Below are positions 49,049-58,368 of a stretch of DNA of 64,000 bases, one piece after another. The DNA is from 20CM-2-55-15 sp963738025. GTDB lineage: Bacteria > Acidobacteriota > Terriglobia > 20CM-2-55-15. The DNA is taken from the NCBI GenBank assembly GCA_963738025.1, contig CAVTWA010000024.1, forward strand, positions 153,163 to 217,162, read 5' to 3'. The notes beneath the pieces were generated by a model. The model was not told the origin of the DNA and made no database searches. It saw only the letters and a list, made by a program, of their open reading frames with translations. A program made the translations under genes and the position numbers. How positions within the stretch are numbered: the stretch's first letter is position 1; every line of letters begins with the position of its first letter.

Positions 49049-49369
49049 TCATGATTTCGTTGGAGCGTCGCACCCTTGCCGACACGCCCTATGTGCCTGA
49101 TCGCAAATCACGCAGTTCCCCGAAGGCTTTGGATTGTCCAATGTGCCTTCGCAGCCATCCAGACAAAGGGAGTACGCGATTTCGCAACCGAGGTTACACC
49201 ACCAGCCCCCACCGAGAAGCCCGCCACCCCGTGATCCACCAAATCCGCCAGCAGCAAGCTGAGAAATAACGTTTTGCACTCCGGCACTGTAGGCCCGCGG
49301 TTCTCCACGCTGGTAGCTCGCGCCAGTCTTGTAGAGCGAGGTTTCTGCCGTGAATCCTGGCATGTTCAT
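49049..49369 (-). CDS. small cysteine-rich protein with conserved MNMPGFTAE leader
   Basis: AAGGAAGGTG precedes ATG 49,369. The 106-residue protein begins MNMPGFTAETSLYKTGASY, a start I recognise from many small proteobacterial proteins with variable tails. A Gly-rich hinge (GGFGGSRGGGLLGGG) leads to a cysteine-rich end with CNLGCEIAYSLCLDGC, CVICDQAHRACRQGC: nine cysteines in about 45 residues. Function unknown; the conserved-head, variable-tail plan recalls secreted or modified peptides. Confidence 0.65.
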   Translation of the reverse strand: MNMPGFTAETSLYKTGASYQRGEPRAYSAGVQNVISQLAAGGFGGSRGGGLLGGGWWCNLGCEIAYSLCLDGCEGTLDNPKPSGNCVICDQAHRACRQGCDAPTKS

Positions 49370-49463
49370 CTTGTTCACCTTCCTTTCAGAAAAGGCGCTC
49401 CAAATTCCACCTGTTAGATTATCAATCTTGCTGGGCCTCGGCAATGATCAAGGTCGCTTTCGA

Positions 49464-50665
49464 TCAGGCCGGCGTGCGCCGGACCGTCAGATCCTGACGC
49501 TTGAACACGGCCGGCTGCAATTCGACACCCAGCCCGGGACCTTCCATCGGATACACATAACCGTTTTCAATGCGTGGCACGACGGTGACGAGCTCGTTGT
49601 ACCAGCCGCGATAAAACGCGCGGACCGATTCCTGGATCAGGGTATTCGGTTGACTGAAGGACATGTGCACTGCCGCGACGAATCCCACCGGGCCGATGCA
49701 ATCATGCGGCGCAAAAGGCCGATGCCAGGTCTCTGCCAACGACGCAATCTTTCGTCCTTCCGTGAGCCCACCCGTCCAGCACAAGTCGACCATCGCGACG
49801 TGAAGCGCGTCCTTTTCGAGAAAATCCTTGAATGGCCAGCGGGAGCCTAGCGTTTCGCTCGCGCAAACCCACACGTCGGTCGAACGCGCATATTCGGCGA
49901 GTGCCTGCGGCGAGTTCATTCGGATGGGATCCTCGTACCACATCGGCGCATAGGGCTCGAGCGCCCGTGCAATCTTCTTGGCCGTGGGAAGGTTCCACAA
50001 CGAATGGAACTCCACCATGATGTCGATGCGATCGCCGACCGCCTTCCGAATCTTCTCGAACGGCTCGATCGCTTTTTTCATCTGCGCAGCGGAGATATAG
50101 AGACCGCTGTTTTCCTGGGCCGCAGGATCGAATGGCCAGATTTTCATGGCATCGATGCCGCTTTCGAGCAGGCTTTCCGCCAGCGCGTCCGGTCGATTCA
50201 TGAATGCGTCGAGATCCTCGAACGGGCCCTCGCTCTGACCCAGATTCCAGTTGGAGACCGGGCGGATGTTCTTCGAGCGGACATGCGATAGCCGGCGCAG
50301 GTGTTGTATACGCGAAGCTTGTCCCGGCAGAGACCACCCAGCATCTGATGCACCGGCTCGCCGCAGACTTTGCCGAAGATGTCCCACAGAGCGATGTCGA
50401 CTGCCGACGCGGCCCGGTATTCCACGCCTGTGGACGATTGCGCCATCGGCAGGCTGACCATCTCCCTGTTGAGCGCCTCGATATGCATGGGATCGCGGCC
50501 GATCAATCGATCTGCCAGCGTTTCGTGGATATGTGCTTCGACGGCCCCTGCGCCGTAAAACGTTTCGCCAAGACCGATCGTGCCGCTGTCGGTATGAACG
50601 CGGACCCATAGCACGTTCGAGAACTCTTCCGTCCGCAATGTTTCGAGAGCAGTGATTTTCATCAA
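49464..50665 (-). CDS. mandelate racemase/muconate lactonizing enzyme family protein, one frameshift
   Basis: The N-terminal capping domain reads MKITALETLRTEEFSNVLWV and GVEYRAASAVDIALWDIFGK. A frame change near 50,285 then leads to the barrel: GIDAMKIWPFDPAAQ, DIMVEFHSLWNLPTAKKIA, WYEDPIRMNS, ETLGSRWPF, VDLCWTGGLTEGRKIA, FAPHDCIGPVG. Metal ligands (D/E at strand ends) and the C-terminal His-Asp are visible. The family includes acid-sugar dehydratases; substrate is not determined. It lies in the lower-GC stretch with a dehydrogenase. Confidence 0.82.
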
Positions 50666-50796
50666 TGATCCAGTTCAGTCGAGGTGGATTGCCGTTGTAC
50701 GATCGGCGTGAAGGGCCGGGTCTGTACGAGCAATCTTCAGTATACTAATTCAGGCCCGTTTCAAGTCGACCGGAGTCGGCGTCGATACCGACAATC

Positions 50797-51200
50797 ATGC
50801 GCATAGTGTTTCACGGAGAGAACGCTGCATCGTTCAGCCAGGATTTCCATCGGCTCGTTGGCGAGGCGGCCAGATCTCGGTGTTGCCCGACGAACTGACC
50901 GATCGAGCGCATGCGCAGACCTATGCCGCCGCGGATGTCATTGTGGGCGGCAGATTTTCGGGTGACCTGCCAAAGCCCGAGCTGTTGCAACTGTTTCATG
51001 TGCCAGGCGCGGGCTATGACGCCGTGGATCTTGACGCGATTCCCGGTTCAGCCGTCGTCTGCAATTGCTTTGGCCACGAACAGGCCATCGCCGAGTATCT
51101 GATGGCGGCGCTGCTGGAACGGCACGTGCCGCTCGCAGACGCCGACCGGCATTTACGACAGGGCAAGTGGACCTACGCGGCCGGCTCGCCCGAGCGCGTC
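50797..51200 (+). pseudogene. 2-hydroxyacid dehydrogenase, N-terminal part, joined to a Dps tail
   Basis: The start MRIVFHGENAASFSQDFH at 50,797 shifts frame near 50,870, then VLPDELTDRAHAQTYAAADV, LLQLFHVPGAGYDAVDLDAI, CNCFGHEQAIAEYLMAALL and RHLRQGKWTYAAGSPERV follow. This is the substrate-binding half of D-2-hydroxyacid dehydrogenases. The NAD-binding domain (GxGxxG) is missing: at about 51,200 the sequence turns into a Dps C-terminus. Confidence 0.7.
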
Positions 51201-51550
51201 CATCCTGATGCTCGACGAGCAAGCCGACCAGATCTACGCGATGGGTGATCCGATTGCCGAACGCGTGCGCAAGGTCGGCGGCACGACCTTGCGTTCGATC
51301 GGTCACATTGCGCGCCTGCAACGGATCAAGGACAACGACGCCGACTATGTCGACGCGCTCGACATGCTGGCCGAACTGCGCGAAGACAACAAGGCACTCA
51401 CCAGCGCGCCTGCGCGAAGTGCACAATGTCTGCGACGACCATCGCGACATCGCCACGGCCAGCCTGATCAAGGTATGGATCGACGAAACCGAGCGGCGCA
51501 CGTGGTTCCTGTTCAAGGCGAGCCGCCGCGGCGACGCGACGGGACACTGA
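51200..51550 (+). pseudogene. Dps-family protein, C-terminal part
   Basis: From MLDEQADQIYAMGDPIAERV the reading continues KVGGTTLRSIGHIARLQRI and ALDMLAELREDNKALT, then, after a frame change near 51,410, REVHNVCDDHRDIATASLI and WIDETERRTWFLFKASRRG to a stop at 51,550. It is the second half of a Dps ferritin-like DNA-protection protein. The N-terminal half with the first ferroxidase ligands is replaced by dehydrogenase sequence. Confidence 0.72.
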
Positions 51551-51742
51551 CCACACGGCTGAGCAAGCCGACGCTTCCGTCTGCCGAGGAAGCCGTCGGC
51601 CAGCCCGCTGCGAATTCCACGTTGCCGCCAGCTGCTGATCACAGTCACCGCTGGATCGGCGCCGACGCGCGCCGCTTCTGATCTTCGGCCTGCCTGCGCA
51701 AACGGTACAATCGAGCCGAAGCAGTGTGAGGCCGTCCAAGCC

Positions 51743-53720
51743 ATGAGCAGCAGTCTCGACGCCACTCCCAGCCGCGAGCACCTGTTCCATGCGTTGGCGG
51801 AAGCCGCCGAGCTGGAACGTACTTTGATGTGCACGTACCTCTATGCGGCGTTTTCACTGAAGCCCGGTGCGGACGAGGGATTGAATGCCGCACAACTCAA
51901 GGCAGTCACGCGATGGCGCCGCGTCATCCTCGAGATCGCGAGCGAGGAGATGGGTCATCTGGTCGCCGTGTGGAACATCAGCGCCGCGCTCGGCGGCGCG
52001 CCGCGCCTGGGTCGCTCGAATTTCCCGCTCGACCTGGGCTACTTGCCGGCCGGCATCGTCGTCAAGCTCGCGCCGTTCAATGCCGAGACCCTGCAGCACT
52101 TCATCCATCTGGAAAGCCCGGCCGACCTGCACGAACCCGATAGCGCGCCGTTCGCGCCGGAGCGCACGTTCGTGCGCGGCGCCGACGGTCCGCGCCTCAC
52201 GCCGATGGCGATGGATTACGACACCGTCGGCAAGTTCTACGACATTCTCGGCAACAGCATCAGCCGTTTCGTCGGCGAACGCGGAGAGAAGATCGCGTTC
52301 TGCGGCGATCCGGCGCTGCAGCTCACTGCCGCCGAGACGTTTCTGCCCGGTACGGCGAAAGTCATCTGCCTGAAGACCGCGCTCGCTGCATTCGCCACGA
52401 TCGTGACGCAGGGCGAAGGCGTCGCGCAGCAAGCGAGAACTCGCATTACCAGCGCTTCGTCCAGATCCGCTCCGAGTTCGACGCGCTGCGCAAGCTCGAT
52501 CCGAATTTCGAACCCGCCTTCCGGCCTCGACCAACCCGGTGCTGCGCCGTCCGCCGAAACCGGAGGGACGTGTCTGGCTCGAGGACGCCCGCGCGATCGC
52601 GACCGTCGATCTGGCCAACAGCGCCTACGGGCTGATGCTGCGCCTGCTCGCCTACACCTATGCCGTGCCGGTAGAAAATCCGGACAAGGTTCTTGCCGTC
52701 GACATTGCGGTCGGATTGATGCATGCGCTCGTGCCGCTCGCCGAACGCGCCGCGCGCCTGCCGGCCGGGCCGTCGAATCCGCAGTGCCATGCCGGCGTAT
52801 CGTTCATCGCGCTGCGCGATTCGGCGAGCCTGCCGCCCGGCGTCAGCGCGCACCGATTTTTCCGCGAGCGTCTGGATCAGCTCACCGCTGCCGCTGAAAG
52901 ACTGCGCGAGACCGGCGACGCGCGTACTCAGGCCGCCGCGTCGATCCTGTCCGGACTCGCGCGCAAGGCTGCTCACGGTTTTGATTTGTCGGCGCCGGCA
53001 GTGCCGGTGCCCGCAGCAACGGAGCGAACGACCATGCCGCCATCGCAGCACGAAACGCCACCGCCAACGACGACCATTCAAGGCGGTATCGAAGAGATCG
53101 AAGGCAAAAATCTCACGCTGATCTATGAAGGCAAGCGCTGTATCCACTCACGCTTCTGCGTGACCTGGGCCCCGACGGTGTTCCTCGCCAACGTGCAGGG
53201 CCCGTGGATTCATCCGGACACGATCGACGCGGAGCGCCTGGCCGAAATCGCCCACGTCTGCCCTTCCGGCGCGATCCGCTATCGGCGCAAGGATGGCCGT
53301 CCAGACGAATCCGCGCCGCCGGTGAACCTCGCCGCAGTGCGCGAAGGCGGACCGTACGCGTTTCGCGGCGATATGAAGATCAACGGCGAAGTTGCCGGCT
53401 ATCGCGTCACGCTATGCCGCTGCGGCGCTTCGAAGAACAAGCCATTTTGCGACGGCTCGCATCACGATGTCGGCTTTGCCGCAAGCGGAGAACCGGCCAC
53501 CGGCAAATCGACCGACATGCTGTCCGTGCGAAATGGACCGCTGCAGATCGATCCGCAACCCAACGGTCCGCTGCAGATACGCGGCAATCTGGAAATCACA
53601 AGCGGCACCGGCCGCATGGTCGCGCGCGTCACGAGCGCGAAGCTGTGCCGCTGCGGCGGCAGCCAGAACAAACCGTTCTGTGACGGCACGCATGCGAAGA
53701 ACGGCTTTGTTGCGTCCTGA
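51743..53720 (+). CDS. ferritin-like + mono-cluster ferredoxin + two CDGSH domains, two frameshifts
   Basis: The N-terminal ~230 residues (AELERTLMCTYLYAAFSL, EIASEEMGHLVAVWN, HFIHLESP) are a VioB/iminophenyl-pyruvate-dimer-synthase-type ferritin-like domain. The frame shifts near 52,430 and again near 52,525. Then come a helical region (AYGLMLRLLAYTYAVP), a Fer4_19-type domain (KRCIHSRFCV ... HVCPSGAIRY) and two CDGSH iron-sulfur motifs (CRCGASKNKPFCDGSHHDVG and CRCGGSQNKPFCDGTHAKNG). About 655 residues with a di-iron site and up to three Fe-S clusters: probably a cytoplasmic redox enzyme of unknown substrate. Confidence 0.8.
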
Positions 53721-53762
53721 TCGCGCCTGGAGTCTGGCGATTCCTGCTACCTGTGGAAGCGG

Positions 53763-54044
53763 ATGTCCTGGTACGTCTATCTGATCGAATGCACCGACGG
53801 CAGCATCTATACCGGCATCGCCGTCGATGTCGCCGCGCGCTACGAAGTGCATGTTGCCGGCAAGGGTGCGCGCTACACGCGTGCGCATCCGCCGGCGCAG
53901 TTGCTGGCGGCGTTCGAGTATCCGGATCGCTCAGCCGCGACGATAGCGGAGTATCGGATCAAGCAGTTGTCGGCGCGGGAGAAGCGGGAGTTGTGCCGAT
54001 CTGGCGGCTCAATCGACACCATCCCCACCCAACCCTCCCCTTGA
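53763..54044 (+). CDS. GIY-YIG nuclease family protein
   Basis: The 93-residue protein carries WYVYLIECTDGSIYTGI (GIY-YIG variant YVY...YTG), ARYEVHVAGKGARYTR and the Glu-containing end EYRIKQLSAREKREL, as in small UPF0213-type domains. Probably a DNA-acting nuclease or repair accessory. The last ~13 residues run past the usual end of the domain. Confidence 0.88.
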   Translation: MSWYVYLIECTDGSIYTGIAVDVAARYEVHVAGKGARYTRAHPPAQLLAAFEYPDRSAATIAEYRIKQLSAREKRELCRSGGSIDTIPTQPSP

Positions 54045-54134
54045 AGGGAAGGGCTCGCGAGCGATCGCGTTGGGCCGTCGATTCGCCTGGGCTCGTCGGC
54101 GAATCGGTTCTGGACGACAAGCGCCGGCTTTGCG

Positions 54135-55702
54135 TCAGCGCGCCCAAGTGTGTGAGGTCATCGTCGACGGTTGATATTCCTCGACACGATGATTGCCGGT
54201 GTCGACGAGCAGGATGCGATCGCTCGAGGCGACGGCAATGCCGGCGGGTTCGCGCGTCGGAATGCAGACCGGATCGACGCAAGTATACTTTCCGCCGTCG
54301 AACTCAGCGACCGTCTTGCGCTTGAGATCGAGCGTCCGGATGCGGCTGTTGTAGGTGTCGGCGACCAGAATCCGGTCGCCATCGGCAGCAACGCCGAGCG
54401 GATGCTGAAGGCGGGCGACGTCGAACGCGCCGTCGGTCTTGCCGAAATCGAACAGGCCGGCGCCCACCAGCGTGTGCGTCGTTGCCTTGTCGCCGAGAGC
54501 GATGGCGCGGATCGCCGAACTTTCGGAGTCGGCGACGTAGAGCGTGGCGCCATCGCCGCTGAGCGACAGTCCGCTCGGCTGGGCAAACGCCGCCGAATCG
54601 GCCGATCCCGCCTTCAGCGCTTCATCGCCGCTGCCGGCCAGCCGTGCGACCGTGCCTTTCGCCAATCGAGCACGCCGATCTGGTGCGTGCCAGCGTTGGC
54701 AAAGAACAGCTGCTCGCCTTTCTTTTCCAGGTCCCACGGTGACGCCAGCGCGGTGCCTGCCGCGGACTGTGCCGTGCCCGTCAGCACCGCTCCGCGCTTG
54801 CCGGTGCCGGCCAGTGTCGTCACTGCGCCGCTGGCAAGGTCGACGCGGCGGATCGCGTGGTTGCCGGTGTCGGCCACGAAGATCGCATCACTCGTGGCGA
54901 CGAGACCCTGCGGGTGATCGAACCTCGCTTCGCCCGCGGCGCCGTCCTTCAACCCGGCCGCGCCGCTACCGTAACGCCACATGTCCTTGCCGGCATCGTC
55001 GAGCAGCACGATCTGGTTGTGTCCCGCGTCCGCCAGTGCCCACTGCGGCGACTTGCCGGGGACGGGTTTGAGCTTGCCGGGAAAGAGGAAGCGACCCTGC
55101 GGCTGCTTCTCGAGCTCCAGCGCCAGCTTCGCTGGCTTCAATTGTCCGTTCTGCCCCGCGCCCGCGACGAGGTTCGCCATTACCTTGGCGAAACGATCAG
55201 GATCGGGCTCGCCGGCGGCGCGCGCAAGGATATTGCCATCGGGGCCGACGATGACCAGCGTCGGCCACGCCTGCACGCCGTAGTCATGCCAGATCGTCAT
55301 CTTCGGATCGTGCACGATCGGATGATGGATCTCGTAGCGCGCGATCGCATCCTTGACGCTGTCCGCGCTTTTTTCCTCGGCGAACTTCGGCGAGTGCACG
55401 CCGATGACGACGACCTGCTCTGGAAACTTCTGTTCGATGCCGCGCAGGATCGGAATGATATGGATGCAGTTGATGCAGCCCTCGGTCCAGAAATCGAGGA
55501 TGACCACGCGACCCTTGAGCGAAGCGATCGGGATCGGCTCGGCGACGTTGAACCACTGCAGGCCGGGGCGCGCGATTTCTGGCGCGGCCTCATCCGCGGC
55601 GCGGCTTTCGCCGAGCCAGCCGACGCCGATGGTGGCGAGCAGCGTGAGCGCGACGGCGAAGTATAGGTTTGGTATCGGTTTTCGCATGGCGAATTTGTGC
55701 AT
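54135..55702 (-). CDS. thioredoxin-like/NHL-repeat protein, one frameshift
   Basis: The start MHKFAMRKPIPN (55,702) leads a membrane or signal helix, then a thioredoxin-like domain with FWTEGCINCIHIIPIL (CINC active site). NHL beta-propeller repeats follow (FDHPQGLVATSDAIFVADTG split as GLVATSDAIFVADTGNHAIR and similar blades). Near 54,665 the frame changes; VARLAGSGDEALKAG and LQHPLGVAADGDRILVADTY continue to 54,135. About 520 residues, periplasmic. This TlpA-NHL architecture is conserved across bacteria, including NHLRC2-like proteins. Confidence 0.85.
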
Positions 55703-55895
55703 TTTGTTCTCTTGCTGCGGCGTTCTACGAGATCGTCGGTTCATGCGGCCGGCGAAGACGCACCCGGGCCCTGATCGAGGTGTTGCCTGCGTCTGCCTGC
55801 CTAATATCAGACGCTTTCAGTACACGGAACCTTACAGCGTTTGCAAGTGACTGGGGCGTACATTCAGCCATGCCGGCTTTGCAATACTTGCGGCT

Positions 55896-56429
55896 TCACG
55901 CTGCCGGGTTGAACGTCAAGGCGACGCCGTTCATGCAATAGCGCAGGCCCGTCGGCCGCGGGCCGTCGTCGAACACGTGACCGAGATGACCGCCGCAGCG
56001 GCGGCAGTGCACTTCGTCGCGCGGCACGCCGAGCGAGTAGTCGCGCCGCGCATTGACGGCATGCGGCAGCGGTTTCCAGAAACTCGGCCAGCCGGTGCCG
56101 CTGTCGTATTTCGTGTCCGAGGAAAACAGATCAAGCGCGCAACCCGCGCACGCGTAGACGCCGCCGCGCTTCTCGTGATCAAGCGGGCTGCTGAAGGAAA
56201 ATTCCGTGCCTTCGGCACGCAGCACGCGGTATTGCTCGGGCGTCAGCAGCGACCGCCACTCGGCGTCCGTGTGCGTCACCTCGAACGATTCGGCATCTGC
56301 CGCGCGCGCTTCACTGCCGGCAATTCCGCGCAGCCTCGACCACAGGAAGCCGAGGCCGAACACACCGGCGGTCGCCAGCGCCTGGCGCCGCGTAAACAAT
56401 CGATTGGTCTTCTGTCTCAAGTCGCTCAT
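55896..56429 (-). CDS. msrB: peptide-methionine (R)-S-oxide reductase, Tat-exported
   Basis: The ATG at 56,429 (MSDLRQKTNRLFTRRQAL) starts a twin-arginine leader; the open frame further upstream lacks motifs. The MsrB domain has Zn ligands CAGC and CRRCGGHLGHVF, SGTGWPSFWKPL, and the catalytic Cys in RYCMNGVAL. It repairs R-methionine sulfoxide, here in the periplasm. It follows a second Tat protein (HAD family) on the same strand. Confidence 0.93.
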   Translation of the reverse strand: MSDLRQKTNRLFTRRQALATAGVFGLGFLWSRLRGIAGSEARAADAESFEVTHTDAEWRSLLTPEQYRVLRAEGTEFSFSSPLDHEKRGGVYACAGCALDLFSSDTKYDSGTGWPSFWKPLPHAVNARRDYSLGVPRDEVHCRRCGGHLGHVFDDGPRPTGLRYCMNGVALTFNPAA

Positions 56430-56554
56430 TCTCGTCCTGCAATTCGATTCGCCAATGCGGCGCATCCTCGATACAAGTGACGGCAAACAGTGGCAACTCC
56501 TTACATGATTGCCCTGCGCATACGAGTGCGGCCATCCATGGGATCTGAACGAAG

Positions 56555-57328
56555 CTAGGCCGGCGCGCTCGGCGAGATGAACGTCAGCAGATCGCCGAGG
56601 TCGCGCCCCGAGCCGTCGGGAACGACGTCGAGTTCCTCGAGCGGAAGTGCCAGTCGATCGACCCAGAAGGTGGGATAGCCGAAGGTCTTCGCGCCGGCCG
56701 CGTCCCACCCGGCAAATGCGGCGAACAGGATTTCCTCGCGGCGCAGGCCAAGCGCCTCAATCGCCATGCGATAGGCGCGCGGATCCGGCTTGTGCGCCTT
56801 TACCGCATCGCTGCTCAGCACGTGCTCGAACACGCCATCGAGGCCATTGTTGCGTATACCGGTATCGAGGAGGTTTCGCGTCATGTTCGATACGAACACC
56901 AGACGCAGCCCCGCAGTCTTCAGCGAACGCAGCGCGGCCGGGACATCGGGCCAGGTCTTGAGTTCGAAATAAGCCTGCATCAGTTGATCGCGTTTGTCGC
57001 CGGTCAGTTCGAGCTGCAGGGATTTTGCGGCGAAGACCAGCGCATCCTGCGTCGTCTTCGAGAAGTCAGCGTATCGGCCGGACAGCGTGCGCAACCACTG
57101 GTACTCGAATTGCCGCGTGCGCCAGGTGTTCGACAGCTCCGTGCCCTTGCCGGGAAAAAGTTTTTCCGCGAGCGCGAAGACCGACCTGGGGTCGAAGATC
57201 GGAAAAGCGTCGAATGCGACGGCGTCGAAGCGACGCTGGGTCGATTCGGCGGACGCCAGCGATGAAAGGCTCGCGGCCACCGCACTTCCCGCGGCAATTC
57301 GGAGGAAGCGGCGACGATCGATAGACAT
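56555..57328 (-). CDS. Tat-exported haloacid dehalogenase type II-like protein
   Basis: The ATG at 57,328 begins MSIDRRRFLRIAAGSAVAAS, a twin-arginine signal. The 257-residue HAD domain has motif I FDAFPIFDPRSVF (FDAYGTLFD in most dehalogenases), LVFVSNMTRN (motif II), DAVKAHKPDPRAY (motif III Lys) and FAAFAGWDAAGAKTFGY (motif IV). Dehalogenase or phosphatase activity is possible; secretion is unusual for this family. Confidence 0.85.
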   Translation of the reverse strand: MSIDRRRFLRIAAGSAVAASLSSLASAESTQRRFDAVAFDAFPIFDPRSVFALAEKLFPGKGTELSNTWRTRQFEYQWLRTLSGRYADFSKTTQDALVFAAKSLQLELTGDKRDQLMQAYFELKTWPDVPAALRSLKTAGLRLVFVSNMTRNLLDTGIRNNGLDGVFEHVLSSDAVKAHKPDPRAYRMAIEALGLRREEILFAAFAGWDAAGAKTFGYPTFWVDRLALPLEELDVVPDGSGRDLGDLLTFISPSAPA

Positions 57329-57642
57329 GACACTCCTTCGGGGAAACGGGCTCGGTTCGCGATACGACCGGCCACGGTTTTGGTTCCTTACGTGGCGGTC
57401 AGAATTGCGGCGCAAGCGGCATTCGCGGGCACGAAGATGTGCGCAATTCAGGCAACGCCGCCTGAAGAGCGTTCGCAGAGCGCCCGTCTATTCAGGGTGG
57501 ATTGGCGCGGGGCGAGGCAATCTCGTGGCTGATATTCCAGCCTGACCGCTCACTTCGAGGGAAGGCGCAAATGGCTCGCGATGCACGACGCGGAAACGTG
57601 ATCGAGTTCCGAGCGATCGAGCCCCGAACAAGGAGATCACCC

Positions 57643-58353
57643 ATGCTTCCGTTACGCGCAGCACTCGTTCTCATACTCGCCGGCGGCGCTTCATCCGCGC
57701 TGGCGGAACAGATCACCTGCGAATCGCGACAGAATGGCCCGGAGCCGTGCGGTACCGTCGCGGCCGGCAGCAGCGTTCGCTTGATCCGGCAGCTCAGCGA
57801 TACGGCCTGTGTCGCCGGCCGCAACTGGGGTACGGGACCGGATCACGACAGCATCTGGGTCTCGGGTGGTTGCCGTGCGGTGTTCGATGTGCAGCCGCCG
57901 TACAACAGCAGCGCGGTAGATATTCCGCCGCAGGCGCAAAATCAAAATCCGTATGATGACGATCGCCGCAACGGAACGTATGAAGAACGTCCAGTCAATC
58001 CGCCTCCCGCCTACCGCGACGACCGTGCACAAGACAGGGATCGCTATGCCGACGCGCCATATCCCGCGGGTCCTGGCGACGAACCACGCGAATACGCCTC
58101 TCCGCCTCCACGCGCGGACGAGCGCTATCAGGGACGCAGTTACGCGAGTGTCGATCAACTGCGTCGCGGCGCTGGGCGTGCGTGTGCCGAGCAGGCCGCC
58201 GCAGGCCAGGCGTACGCACCCGACCAGGTCGCAGTGAGCGACGTGCGCTGGGTTGGTCACGGCATGTTCGACGTCAGCCTGGCTACTCCCGCTGGATCGC
58301 TGTCATGCATGGTGGATCGAAACGGAAACGTCAGATCCATCGACGAGCGCTAG
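57643..58353 (+). CDS. exported DUF3011-type protein
   Basis: The ATG at 57,643 follows AAGGAGATCACCC. The 236-residue protein has a signal peptide (ALVLILAGGASSALA), the short domain ITCESRQNGPEPC ... SIWVSGGCRAVFDV typical of DUF3011, a Pro/Asp/Arg-rich linker (NPPPAYRDDRAQDRDRYA) and a C-terminal domain with two Cys. Common in Lysobacterales; function unknown. Confidence 0.8.
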   Translation: MLPLRAALVLILAGGASSALAEQITCESRQNGPEPCGTVAAGSSVRLIRQLSDTACVAGRNWGTGPDHDSIWVSGGCRAVFDVQPPYNSSAVDIPPQAQNQNPYDDDRRNGTYEERPVNPPPAYRDDRAQDRDRYADAPYPAGPGDEPREYASPPPRADERYQGRSYASVDQLRRGAGRACAEQAAAGQAYAPDQVAVSDVRWVGHGMFDVSLATPAGSLSCMVDRNGNVRSIDER

Positions 58354-58368
58354 GCCACCGGCTGCGGA

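Noticed and set aside
51200..51550. A genuine dehydrogenase-Dps fusion protein
   Set aside because: Both halves lack essential parts (NAD-binding domain; first Dps helices) and frames are broken, so a functional fusion is implausible.
50938..51834. 298-residue minus-strand ORF
   Set aside because: It lies opposite the dehydrogenase, Dps and ferritin-like sequences and has no motif of its own.
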